Assembly: GCA_030157685.1 (NCBI GenBank)
Contig: JAOAUI010000406.1
Coordinates: 1-39,659, forward strand
Direction of reading: 5' to 3'
Source: Ferruginibacter sp.
Lineage (GTDB): Bacteria; Bacteroidota; Bacteroidia; Chitinophagales; Chitinophagaceae
Length of the DNA stretch: 39,659 nucleotides
A program made the position numbers and the translations under genes. How positions within the stretch are numbered: position 1 is the stretch's first letter; every line of letters starts with the position of its first letter. The notes under the pieces are model-generated. The model worked only from the letters and a program-made list of their open reading frames with translations. It made no database searches and was not told the origin of the DNA. Positions 24,257 through 32,779 of the stretch are shown piece after piece.

Positions 24257-25705
24257 TTAACTTCCCAATACCCATGTATCTTTACTTCCTCCACCTTGTG
24301 ATGAATTAACCACAAGAGAGCCTTCTCTTAACGCAACTCTTGTCAATCCTCCGGGAACGATATCAACTCCATCGGGTCCATACAAAGCATAGGGCCTTAA
24401 GTCAACTCTTCTTGGTTGTAATTCTCCATCAATGTAACATGGAGACGATGATAAGTTGATAATTGGCTGTGCAATAAAACTTCTTGGATCGGCCTCAATG
24501 GCAATTTTAAAATTATCCATTTCTTTTTTTGTTGCAGCGCTGCCGATCAACATGCCATATCCACCCGATTCATTTGTTTTTTTAATTACCATCTTGCTCA
24601 TGTTGGCAAAAACCATTTTGCGGTTATCGGCATCTGCCAATTGGTAAGTAGGTACATTTTTAAGAATGGGTTCTTCGTTTAAATAATAACGAATCATATC
24701 CGGCACATAAGCATACACGGCTTTATCATCTGCCACGCCATTGCCCATGGCATTTACGATTGATACATTGCCTTTGCGATAGGCCCAATAAATGCCCGGC
24801 ACGCCCAACATACTGTCTGGCCTGAAAACAAGCGGGTCAATAAATTCATCATCCACACGTCGGTAAATCACATCCACTTTTTCCAGCCCTTTGGTTGTTT
24901 TCATATACACATGATGATTCTCTACAACAAGGTCACGGCCTTCAACCAATTCAATACCCATCAGCCTTGCAAGGGTTGTATGTTCAAAATAGGCAGAGTT
25001 AAACATGCCCGGTGTAAGCAATACAACCGTTGGGTTACTTTTTTGAGTATTTGATAAAGACAGGAGGTTTTTTAATAGGCGATCTGGATAATCTTTTACC
25101 GGAAGAACATTATTCTTAGGTATCAGATCAGGAAAAATTCTGTAGGTAATGCTTCTGTTCTCCAGCATATAAGAAACACCGGAAGGTGTACGCAGGTTAT
25201 CTTCCAGCACATAAAACTGTCCGTCGTAATCACGTATCAGGTCTACACCGGATATATGTGTGTAAATGTCAAAGGGCACATCCACATGCATCATCTCTCT
25301 TAAAAAATTAGGGCATGAGTAAATGAGTTTTGCAGGAATAATACCATCTTTAATAATGAATTGCTGATGATAAATATCTTTCAGGAAAATGTTTAAGGCT
25401 TTGAGGCGTTGTTTGATACCATTCTCAATATGTATCCATTCAGGTGCTGTAATGATACGGGGCACTACATCAAATGGAAATATTTTTTCAATGCCTTCGC
25501 CACTGTTGTAAACGGTAAATGTAACGCCCTGGCTCATGAACAGTTTTTTAGCCTGCTCATCTTTACGGGTAATTTCTTCGGAGGAGAGATTTTCTATGGC
25601 AGAAACAAAATTTTTGTAGTGAGGCCTGATGTCGCCATTGCCAAACATTTCATCCCAAATTTCAGGATGCTCAAAATATTTTCCCAATAATGGATGTCCT
25701 TCCAT
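24257..25705 (-). CDS. Circularly permuted type 2 ATP-grasp protein
   Basis: This 482-aa protein matches the circularly permuted ATP-grasp type 2 family (formerly DUF404/DUF407), predicted ATP-dependent carboxylate-amine ligases. Hallmarks: the N-terminal HPEIWDEMF segment, FPFDVVPRIITAPEW, and GVDLIRDYDGQFYVLEDNLRTPSGVSYMLENR. Also GNVSIVNAMGNGVADDKAVY and KKTNESGGYGMLIG (a likely nucleotide-binding loop), then a C-terminal DLRPYALYG. It is the first gene of the ATP-grasp, alpha-E, transglutaminase operon. The expected reaction is amide or peptide bond formation on an unknown acceptor. No non-ribosomal synthetase or precursor peptide is visible nearby. Confidence 0.92.
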   Translation of the reverse strand: MEGHPLLGKYFEHPEIWDEMFGNGDIRPHYKNFVSAIENLSSEEITRKDEQAKKLFMSQGVTFTVYNSGEGIEKIFPFDVVPRIITAPEWIHIENGIKQRLKALNIFLKDIYHQQFIIKDGIIPAKLIYSCPNFLREMMHVDVPFDIYTHISGVDLIRDYDGQFYVLEDNLRTPSGVSYMLENRSITYRIFPDLIPKNNVLPVKDYPDRLLKNLLSLSNTQKSNPTVVLLTPGMFNSAYFEHTTLARLMGIELVEGRDLVVENHHVYMKTTKGLEKVDVIYRRVDDEFIDPLVFRPDSMLGVPGIYWAYRKGNVSIVNAMGNGVADDKAVYAYVPDMIRYYLNEEPILKNVPTYQLADADNRKMVFANMSKMVIKKTNESGGYGMLIGSAATKKEMDNFKIAIEADPRSFIAQPIINLSSSPCYIDGELQPRRVDLRPYALYGPDGVDIVPGGLTRVALREGSLVVNSSQGGGSKDTWVLGS

Positions 25706-25770
25706 AAAACTGAATTTACGAATAATGTTGTTGTAAATAAAAATTTAAGGAAGCAACCGTTGGTATAAAT

Positions 25771-26184
25771 TTAAAAACTTCTGTTCAATTTTACCCAATC
25801 TTTTATGTAATCTGCAATTTCGGATGTGGTGGCACCGGGTGCAAAAAGTTTTCCAACACCCATTTTGTTCAGTTCTGCCATATCTTCTTCCGGTATAATG
25901 CCGCCGCCGGTAAGCAGTACATCATTCATTTCTTTGGCCTTCATCAAGGCTATAATCTTAGGGAACACCGTATTGTGAGCACCGCTGAGAATGCTTACGC
26001 CAATAGCATCCACATCTTCCTGTAATGCAGCATTAACAACCATTTCGGGGGTTTGTCTTAGCCCGGTGTAAATCACTTCCATGCCGGCATCACGCAGAGC
26101 AGTAGCAATTACTTTGGCGCCCCGGTCGTGGCCATCCAATCCTACTTTGGCAACTAAAACTCTTACAGGTCTGTTTTTCTCCAT
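25771..26184 (-). CDS. Stand-alone cobalamin B12-binding domain protein (mutase small-subunit type)
   Basis: This 137-aa protein is a lone B12-binding domain of the methylmalonyl-CoA mutase C-terminal type. The cobalamin signature is intact: DGHDRG (D17, H19, G22, the DxHxxG motif with the cobalt-coordinating His), VSILSG, and TGGGI. The start [19 protein letters not shown] is diagnostic. Proteins of this size act as the small subunit of split acyl-CoA mutases (isobutyryl-CoA or 2-hydroxyisobutyryl-CoA type), pairing with a separate TIM-barrel subunit. No such partner is in the window. It is on the minus strand, upstream of the ATP-grasp gene by 65 bases, and divergent from the ABC ATPase. 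Whether it shares a transcript with the ATP-grasp operon is unclear. Confidence 0.92.
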   Translation of the reverse strand: MEKNRPVRVLVAKVGLDGHDRGAKVIATALRDAGMEVIYTGLRQTPEMVVNAALQEDVDAIGVSILSGAHNTVFPKIIALMKAKEMNDVLLTGGGIIPEEDMAELNKMGVGKLFAPGATTSEIADYIKDWVKLNRSF

Positions 26185-26280
26185 AATGAATTGTATAAAA
26201 CTTTTGTAAAAGTAACTCTATTCAATAAATATCACTAATAGTTCGCTATTTTGTGTTATACATGCTCAATCAATAATTGT

Positions 26281-27426
26281 ATGAATAATTCTGCTGCCGA
26301 AATTTCATCTTACTTAAAACACGGCGACTACTCAGTTGCTGTAAGAAGAACCCTTGACCTTTGCCTGGATTCGGGCAATGATGCATTGATTGAAAAAGCC
26401 ATTGGCTGGAGCCGGCAATATCATGCAATTGAAAACGGAGAAGCCGGAAAAACATTGCCTTCGGACTTTAGTGAAGAAGCCGAAAGCATTTTGCAGGAAG
26501 CATCAGCAACAGGTGCTGGAAGCACTGAGCAACATAAGCATCTTATCAGTGCTGAAAATATTTCGAAAAAATACAACAACGGAAGCTTTAGCCTGAAGCC
26601 TATCAACCTTTCTGTTAACACTGGCGATGTGTTGGGTGTTGTTGGCGAAAATGGAAATGGAAAAACAACTTTACTGCGTTGCCTGGCCGGTCAGCTGGGT
26701 TTAAACAACGGGGTTATCAGATATCATTTGTTGGAGAACCCGGATGCATATGCCATCAAAAATCATATTGCTTTTATTCCGCAGCGCATTCCCAAATGGT
26801 ATGGTATGCTTAAGGATAATCTGCATTTTAGCGCTGCCATTGCAGGTATTAATGGCGATAAAAATAATTTGATGGTAAACTTTATGCTGGAGCGGCTAAG
26901 CCTCAGCAGCTATGCTCATCTAACCTGGGACCAGATAAGCAGCGGCTACCGCACCCGGTTTGAAATTGCCCGGATACTTTTACAAAAACCACGCTTATTA
27001 ATTTTAGATGAACCATTGGCTAACCTGGATATTAATGCACAGCAAACCATTTTAACCGATCTGATCTTTATGGCCAAGGGTGCCCACAATCCAATGGGCA
27101 TTATTTTAAGCTCCCAGCAATTGCATGAAGTGGAGAAAGTTGCCGACTCAGTAATTTTCATTAAGCAGGGAAATTGCATTTACAAAAGCAGTGACGATGA
27201 AGGAAAAATTACAAGCAATGCGGTTGAGTTTGAAACCAAAGCCGGCAGAGAAAGTATTATCAGTTTATTTGGAGAAGGAAATATTGAACTGCAGTTTAAT
27301 GGTGGTTTTTATACCATTATTTCTGCTTCATTATCATCGCAGGAAATTATAGGTAAGATGATTGATGCAAAAATTCCGATAACCTATTTCAGGGATATTA
27401 CTTACAGCACCAAACGATTTTTTTAA
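26281..27426 (+). CDS. ABC transporter ATP-binding protein with N-terminal helical extension
   Basis: This 381-aa protein (ATG 26281; the track start at 26251 is a TTG) has about 90 residues of probable alpha-helix before a single ABC ATPase domain. The extension begins EISSYLKHGDYSVAVRRTLDLCLDSGND. The ATPase has Walker A GENGNGKTT (K128), a Q-loop in IAFIPQRIPKWYG, Walker B RLLILDEPLANLD (D243, E244), and the H-loop region ILSSQQLHE, where Gln-Gln replaces the usual Thr-H. Its signature is ISSGYRTRFEIARIL rather than LSGGQ, so the ATPase is divergent. A C-terminal regulatory domain of about 90 residues follows. It is 19 bases upstream of a polytopic membrane protein, likely its permease. 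It is not GldA. Confidence 0.88.
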   Translation: MNNSAAEISSYLKHGDYSVAVRRTLDLCLDSGNDALIEKAIGWSRQYHAIENGEAGKTLPSDFSEEAESILQEASATGAGSTEQHKHLISAENISKKYNNGSFSLKPINLSVNTGDVLGVVGENGNGKTTLLRCLAGQLGLNNGVIRYHLLENPDAYAIKNHIAFIPQRIPKWYGMLKDNLHFSAAIAGINGDKNNLMVNFMLERLSLSSYAHLTWDQISSGYRTRFEIARILLQKPRLLILDEPLANLDINAQQTILTDLIFMAKGAHNPMGIILSSQQLHEVEKVADSVIFIKQGNCIYKSSDDEGKITSNAVEFETKAGRESIISLFGEGNIELQFNGGFYTIISASLSSQEIIGKMIDAKIPITYFRDITYSTKRFF

Positions 27427-27445
27427 ACACTGCAATATTTTATAA

Positions 27446-28948
27446 ATGAGTAAAAGGCCATTAGTTCCGTCGTTTTTACAAAAGATTGATGATAAGCTGC
27501 TACGCAACAAGCCCGGTGCCTGGGCCAGCAGGGCGCACCTGGTTCTTTATTTTGCCGCCGCATTTGCATTGCTGCTGTTTGTTTTTTGCTATGCTGCTTT
27601 TTTTGATGCAAAACAATACAGCAATATTGGAAGCTGGAATGTATTTACAGGGCTGATAGCTTTTGTAGGCTTTGTTTTCTGGCTCATTTATTTGCTGCGC
27701 TTTAATGTTTTTAAGCGTTATGGTAACTGGTCGGCCATGGATGGCTTGCGGGACTTTGCTTTATATTTTATAAGCATTGGTGCCATGGTAGCTGTTTGTT
27801 TTATACCATCGGCAGTTGAAACCATGCGGGCCAACCAGCAATTTGGTAACGAAGAAATTGTAAAAGACATCAATGAGCTAAATATAAATGCCTGCAGGCT
27901 GGAGTATAAAATACTGCCGTTGGAGTGGAGAGCCGATACTACCAGAATTGTTAACAATAAATATGTACCGGCCCCCGGTGATGAAGTAGTCTCTGACACT
28001 GCAACTGTTGTTACACCAATAAAAGTTGCGCCTGAAACAATAAGCTATGCCACTGTTATAGACACTTCGGAACTTAGAAGTAAGTTAGCATCTGCCGATA
28101 GTCTTTTAAAAATCAATGATTCGCTCTACGTATTTTATGAATGCCCTAATTACCGGTTTGTAAGTTCTTACAGTGCTGATGATTATTCGGCAGTAAAAAT
28201 GTTTAGCTCTGCAGATATTTATAACAACACGATTAAAAATTTTAAAAAACCCGACCGGACTGCTTTAATGAAGCGTATGCTTGAATTACAAACCAAATAC
28301 GCAGCAAATAGCCCATATTATTATGGTGAGTATAACACTATTGATGAAAATGATAATTATGAAACCCGGATCAATAAAACATATGACCTAACCAGAATTG
28401 GGAATGGCATTGATAATGCTGTTAGGAAAAAGCAGGCCTGGATAACAGCCTGGCCCATCTACCTGCGGGTATTTTACTATATAGCATTGCTGCTTACCAT
28501 GTTGGTATTTATTTTCAGGCACAGCACAGTAAAAACATTTTTCTTATCGGTTTTGGCTGCTGTGTTATTAGCCATTCTTACAGGTTTACTGATGGTTGTT
28601 AGCCATGGAGATGAAGTAACTGCACTTTCTTTTATGATCGTTTATTATGTTGTATTTGCTATACTGGGCTTATCAATTTTTAAAACTGATATACGGAAAG
28701 CGATACAGGGGATTGGTTTAAACCTGTTTTTATTTTCCACTCCTTTTGTACCCTTAATATTTGTAGCGCTTAACGAGGCAAGGAAGTATAACTTTTACCC
28801 GGATAAAGTTTACGAGGAAAGAGACCCGGCACAAACGGCATATTATTTTTTAATAGCTGAAATTGTGGGCTCCGTTATCCTGGTTATCTTAATACAACCT
28901 TTATTTAAAAAATTATACCGCAAATGGTATTCGGCTCCGGAGGAGTAA
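27446..28948 (+). CDS. Polytopic membrane protein, likely permease partner of the ABC ATPase
   Basis: This 500-aa membrane protein has three N-terminal membrane segments (about 31-54, 70-90 and 107-127). A large soluble domain follows (about 130-335, predicted extracytoplasmic), then five C-terminal segments (about 340-490). Hydrophobic runs include LVLYFAAAFALLLFVFCYAAFF and SVILVILIQPLF. No ABC-2 or FtsX motif was recognised. It immediately follows the ABC ATPase gene (19 bases), so it is the probable membrane component of the same system. The soluble domain contains YVFYECPNYRFVSSYSADDY. I do not recognise its family and cannot name a substrate. It ends convergent to the next minus-strand gene, five bases apart, without a clear terminator. 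Confidence 0.82.
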   Translation: MSKRPLVPSFLQKIDDKLLRNKPGAWASRAHLVLYFAAAFALLLFVFCYAAFFDAKQYSNIGSWNVFTGLIAFVGFVFWLIYLLRFNVFKRYGNWSAMDGLRDFALYFISIGAMVAVCFIPSAVETMRANQQFGNEEIVKDINELNINACRLEYKILPLEWRADTTRIVNNKYVPAPGDEVVSDTATVVTPIKVAPETISYATVIDTSELRSKLASADSLLKINDSLYVFYECPNYRFVSSYSADDYSAVKMFSSADIYNNTIKNFKKPDRTALMKRMLELQTKYAANSPYYYGEYNTIDENDNYETRINKTYDLTRIGNGIDNAVRKKQAWITAWPIYLRVFYYIALLLTMLVFIFRHSTVKTFFLSVLAAVLLAILTGLLMVVSHGDEVTALSFMIVYYVVFAILGLSIFKTDIRKAIQGIGLNLFLFSTPFVPLIFVALNEARKYNFYPDKVYEERDPAQTAYYFLIAEIVGSVILVILIQPLFKKLYRKWYSAPEE

Positions 28949-28953
28949 ATCAA

Positions 28954-30180
28954 TTACAGGCACTGGGTATTAAAAAACTTAATTGTTGCTTTGTTATAAT
29001 CACTGTACATCTGGTGATCTGAAACAGACAGATCTATCTGCTCCACAACAAAAAGTTTTTGTAAAGGAGTTAAACTGTTGAGTTCGGGAAAAGATGTTGG
29101 AGCAGCCTGGTATGCAGTTACCAGCGAATCTGAAAAGCCGATAAAATAATTTTTATTGTTGAGATAGCCTTTCGTTTTTAATTCATAAAAAACAGCGGCA
29201 GATTTAGATAGTGTAATATCGCCTCTGCGGGCAAAGCGCTCGGGGTATAAAGGTGAACGCTCTTTAATTAGATATTTACTGCAAACACCACGGCTGTTAA
29301 TTGTTTGTGAGTTGGATAAAGCGGCTGCATTTCCGGCAGCTCCTACGTTCTCATTATTATCGAACCGGGCCATACAAAACTGCAGTGGAGTAGTGGTAGT
29401 TAGCGCAACAGCTCCGGCCTGGGCACAATAACTTACGCCGGCTTTGTGCTTGTAATAAGCCGAAAGGTATGCTGAATAATTGCCACCATTGCTCATACCG
29501 GCGCAATAGCGAAGTTTACTGCGATTGGTTACACCACGATTATAAAAAGTATCGGTGATTATTTTGATGTTAGCATAATCAATATTGGTAACAGAATCGG
29601 CAGGAGCTACAAGCCACCTTAGTTTGCCATCAGCATTGGCATCAACGCCGGTTGTAGCTTCTTCAGCTTCAGTAACAATCACACCAAAATTATCATTGAT
29701 CAGTTCTTTGTACAACTGCTTGAATTCGTAATTGCTTACTGTATTCAATGCGCTTCCTCCGGTACCATGCAACAGGTAAACAAATCCTTTGTGACCTGCG
29801 GGGAAATAAGAATACACGGGCTTCATCCTGTCCCTTCCTCTTATCTGCTCAAAATTTAATGCAACGGGAGTAATGGTTTTTACACTGCCGGTAAATGAAA
29901 CATTCCTGTTGGGCATAATAAACCAGGTATGCCATTCTTCAAATCCATTTAAAAGTGCAGTTTCACTGCTGCTCCATTTATCAAATATCTGGTTATCTGC
30001 AATAGCAAGGCTGAATATATCTACGGTATCGCCAATTTTATATTTTCCGGCACCATAGCCATTGTATACAGTTACTGTAAAGCTGTCAACAACCGGTAGT
30101 ATGGGTACAATTGGGTCGGTTGATGATTTATCGCAGGAGAGGAAACTGATTACAACAAGAGCAAAGAGCAGTTTTTTCAT
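28954..30180 (-). CDS. Lipoprotein alpha/beta hydrolase (putative esterase)
   Basis: This 408-aa protein has a lipoprotein signal peptide with lipobox FLSC (MKKLLFALVVISFLSCDKS). About 100 residues of beta-rich linker (YKIGDTVDIFSLAIADNQIFDKW) come before an alpha/beta hydrolase domain. The oxyanion-hole segment FVYLLHGTGGSA and the nucleophile elbow CAGMSNGGNYSA (Ser in GMSNG) are clear. The catalytic His probably lies in the C-terminal SVSDHQMY segment; the acid was not identified. The fold recalls secreted PHB-depolymerase or feruloyl-esterase-like enzymes, but substrate cannot be assigned. It lies 39 bases downstream of gltX on the same strand. Confidence 0.82.
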   Translation of the reverse strand: MKKLLFALVVISFLSCDKSSTDPIVPILPVVDSFTVTVYNGYGAGKYKIGDTVDIFSLAIADNQIFDKWSSSETALLNGFEEWHTWFIMPNRNVSFTGSVKTITPVALNFEQIRGRDRMKPVYSYFPAGHKGFVYLLHGTGGSALNTVSNYEFKQLYKELINDNFGVIVTEAEEATTGVDANADGKLRWLVAPADSVTNIDYANIKIITDTFYNRGVTNRSKLRYCAGMSNGGNYSAYLSAYYKHKAGVSYCAQAGAVALTTTTPLQFCMARFDNNENVGAAGNAAALSNSQTINSRGVCSKYLIKERSPLYPERFARRGDITLSKSAAVFYELKTKGYLNNKNYFIGFSDSLVTAYQAAPTSFPELNSLTPLQKLFVVEQIDLSVSDHQMYSDYNKATIKFFNTQCL

Positions 30181-30219
30181 AAAAAATTTTGTGATTAGAC
30201 TTTCAAGATAAGATTAAGT

Positions 30220-31746
30220 TTAATGCGCAGAGAAAAAAGCCCGTGCTTTTTCTATCCTGTTCATTGTTTCATTGTTACCAATTGCTTCGGCTATAACAAA
30301 AACACCAGGCCCCATTTTAGTGCCAACAAGCATCACCCGCAATATCATTTGTAATTCACCCACCTTAATGTTTTTTTCTGTTGCAAGGGTTTTAAATTCA
30401 GTTTCTATTGAACTGATATTCCAATCAGCAGTGCGATTATATCTTGCGGTCAATTCTGCAAAAAAATCATTCTTTTCATTATCCCATTTGGGTTTAACTG
30501 ATGCTTCATCATACGAAGCAGGAGTTACATAAAAGAAAACAGCCTGGTCAAAAAAGTCGGTTAATAAGGGGCAGCGTTCCTTTACCAACTCAAGTACTTT
30601 GGTAAAATACGTTTCATCTTTTATTTCTATTCCTTTCGATTCGAAAATTTCTTTAACCATTGACTGGTAATTTGTAACGGGTAATTTTTTTATCCATTCA
30701 TGATTAAACCATTTGGCTTTTTCAAAATCGAACTTGGCGCCTGCTGCATGCACACGGTCCATGCTGAAATTTTCAATCAATTCCTGCATGCTGTATAATT
30801 CCTGCTCGGTACCGTCATTCCAGCCCAATACAGCAAGCAGGTTGATGAAGGCCTCCGGTAAAAACCCTCTTTCCTTAAAGCCTTCTGTAAGTTCATTGGT
30901 CTTCGGATCTGTCCAGTTCATAGCAAATACCGGAAAACCATATTTTGCGCCATCACGTTTGCTAAGCTTGCCGCTGGGGCCCATTATCAGGGGAAGATGT
31001 GCCCATTGAGGCATATTATCCAAACCAAAAAGATATTTCCAGAGCAAGACATGCACCGGAGCACTGCTAAGCCATTCTTCTCCACGGAAAGCGTGTGTTA
31101 TTTTCATTAAATAATCATCTACCACCACTGCCAGGTGGTAAGTGGGCATGCCATCTGCTTTCAGCAAAACCTTATCATCTACCAGCGATGAATCAAAACT
31201 TACTTCATGATGAATCATATCAGTAAATGAAATTGTTTCGTCTGCGGGCATTTTTATACGCACCACGTGGCGGGCATTTTCGGCCAGTAATTTTTTTACT
31301 TCTTCTTCCGGCAATGTCAGCGAGTTTTTCATCTGCATACGCAGATTGCCATCATATTGAGGAGACGGATTTTCGGCAGTTTTAAAATCATTCCTCATTT
31401 TTTCCAGGTCTTCAGGCGTATCAAAAGCATAATACGCAAAACCATCGTTAATCAATTGCTCAGCATATGTTCTGTAGTTTTCTTTTCTTTCGCTTTGGCG
31501 ATATGGGGCATAGGGTCCTCCGTGCAAAGGACTTTCATCAGGCTCCATGCGACACCATTTCAGGCAGTTGAAAATGTAATCCTCGGCACCTGCTACAAAC
31601 CTGGTCTGGTCTGTATCTTCAATACGAACAATAAAATCGCCTCCTTGTTTTTTGGCGAACAGGTAATTATATAAAACAGTACGAACACCACCTAAATGCA
31701 GACCACCGGTTGGGCTGGGTGCAAAACGAACTCTTACTTTACTCAT
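30220..31746 (-). CDS. gltX: Glutamyl-tRNA synthetase
   Basis: This 508-aa class I aminoacyl-tRNA synthetase charges tRNA-Glu. The HIGH-type motif is seen in FAPSPTGGLHLGGVRT, and the KMSKS-type motif is KLSKRDG. Further family segments are RIEDTDQTR and DDYLMKITHAFRGEEW. Length matches non-discriminating and discriminating bacterial GltX alike, and the sequence alone does not show which it is. A TATCTTTG box lies four bases before its ATG, suggesting a leaderless or near-leaderless mRNA. It is followed by the alpha/beta hydrolase lipoprotein and preceded by a terminator that closes the upstream lipoprotein gene. Confidence 0.96.
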   Translation of the reverse strand: MSKVRVRFAPSPTGGLHLGGVRTVLYNYLFAKKQGGDFIVRIEDTDQTRFVAGAEDYIFNCLKWCRMEPDESPLHGGPYAPYRQSERKENYRTYAEQLINDGFAYYAFDTPEDLEKMRNDFKTAENPSPQYDGNLRMQMKNSLTLPEEEVKKLLAENARHVVRIKMPADETISFTDMIHHEVSFDSSLVDDKVLLKADGMPTYHLAVVVDDYLMKITHAFRGEEWLSSAPVHVLLWKYLFGLDNMPQWAHLPLIMGPSGKLSKRDGAKYGFPVFAMNWTDPKTNELTEGFKERGFLPEAFINLLAVLGWNDGTEQELYSMQELIENFSMDRVHAAGAKFDFEKAKWFNHEWIKKLPVTNYQSMVKEIFESKGIEIKDETYFTKVLELVKERCPLLTDFFDQAVFFYVTPASYDEASVKPKWDNEKNDFFAELTARYNRTADWNISSIETEFKTLATEKNIKVGELQMILRVMLVGTKMGPGVFVIAEAIGNNETMNRIEKARAFFSAH

Positions 31747-31750
31747 GGCG

Positions 31751-31758
31751 CAAAGATA
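31751..31758 (-). promoter_or_regulatory. Promoter -7 box (TATCTTTG) abutting gltX
   Basis: Minus-strand TATCTTTG is an exact TAnnTTTG match, four bases before the gltX ATG. With the usual spacing, transcription would begin at or next to the A of the start codon. No TTG element at the normal distance was found. Confidence 0.55.
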
Positions 31759-31785
31759 AGCCAGCGGGATGTTTAAAACAGAGAT

Positions 31786-31819
31786 ACAAAAAAACCGTCC
31801 CTACACTATGTAGAGACGG
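31786..31819 (-). terminator. Terminator after the 279-aa lipoprotein gene
   Basis: Minus-strand stem CCGTC-x-CTACA / TGTAG-x-GACGG (one mismatch) followed by TTTTTTT. It ends the minus-strand lipoprotein transcript before gltX. Confidence 0.8.
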
Positions 31820-31843
31820 CTGTATAGGAATATTATATGAGAA

Positions 31844-32683
31844 TTAGCGTAAAACGATAGTTCTTGGCGTTCTGCCATCAATTGACAACGAAGCTAAATT
31901 GTCGCAGGGTGTGCCATATCCAAAATCAATAGTTGCATAATGATTTGGCCCCTGTACTTTTATTTTACCAGCATCAATATTTGGGCAGGCAACTTTCCTT
32001 TGCAAAGCTTCCAGAATAGTGCAGGTTCTGCTGATGTTAGATGAATTGGTAACTGTGTGTGTACCAGGGAAAACAGAAAAAACATCATCTGTTGGTGTTG
32101 GAGTACCAACACCTGCAGTTTGTGTTACAGTCCTGCTGCCTTCGTGCAACCAGTATCTTGCATCAGGTGCTGTTATTTTTCCGCCAGCAGTTGTTCTTGT
32201 CCAGCTTCTTGTATTAGCAGTGCTTGTATTGAGCCAGGTGTATGTTCCCTCTACCTTATACAGGTTAACAAAATAATTGGTAAAAGTCATGGTTGCCTGG
32301 CTGCCGGCTTTTCTTACAGAATCGGTAAGTATAATATTTATTTTACCGCTGCGGGTTATATTATTGTGGGTGCAAGATGCTCCAAAGTCAATTACAATTG
32401 TTTTAGGAAAACCGCTGGCAGGAGTAATGGTAACAGTAGCACAAGGAATAACGTTATTTACAGGCTCCGGTGCAAAATTACCGGCAATGCTGTAGTCCTG
32501 TGCAATTTCCAAAAACACATCTTCAGCATCCTGAGACAGGTTGTTGGTAACAGCCTGATTGGCGCTTGCTTCAAAAGTGTTTTCAAATTCTTCGACAACG
32601 GTTTCGTTGTTTTTCTTACATGAATTAAAGCCAATGGCTAATGAGAGCATGGCAAATGCAAACAGAAATTGTTTAATTTTCAT
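31844..32683 (-). CDS. Lipoprotein of unknown function (paralogue A)
   Basis: This 279-aa protein has a lipoprotein signal peptide (lipobox IGFNSCKKN). An acidic linker follows (VEEFENTFEASANQ), then a beta-rich body. The core TVTITPASGFPKTIVIDFGASC, KVEGTYTWLNTSTANTRSW and IDFGYGTPCDN match, in the same order, segments of the 301-aa lipoprotein at 33.6-34.5 kb, so the two are paralogues. Four cysteines are conserved between them (in the TVTI, FGxxC, ACP/SCPW and PCDN/NCDN regions), suggesting disulfides outside the cytoplasm. I do not recognise a family. It is divergent from the NodB deacetylase gene and ends in its own terminator. Confidence 0.83.
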   Translation of the reverse strand: MKIKQFLFAFAMLSLAIGFNSCKKNNETVVEEFENTFEASANQAVTNNLSQDAEDVFLEIAQDYSIAGNFAPEPVNNVIPCATVTITPASGFPKTIVIDFGASCTHNNITRSGKINIILTDSVRKAGSQATMTFTNYFVNLYKVEGTYTWLNTSTANTRSWTRTTAGGKITAPDARYWLHEGSRTVTQTAGVGTPTPTDDVFSVFPGTHTVTNSSNISRTCTILEALQRKVACPNIDAGKIKVQGPNHYATIDFGYGTPCDNLASLSIDGRTPRTIVLR

Positions 32684-32779
32684 AAATTTTGATTTTGAGT
32701 GGTTGATTTTTAAGATTTGTTCAGGTAAGACTGTATCTATATAAAATGGTTTAATCGGGTTAAAAATATAATTTGCGGT

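Noticed and set aside
26281-27426. ABC ATPase considered as GldA, the missing partner of GldFG
   Set aside because: It has an extra helical N-terminal domain, a divergent signature and its own adjacent membrane protein, and is 22 kb from gldFG.
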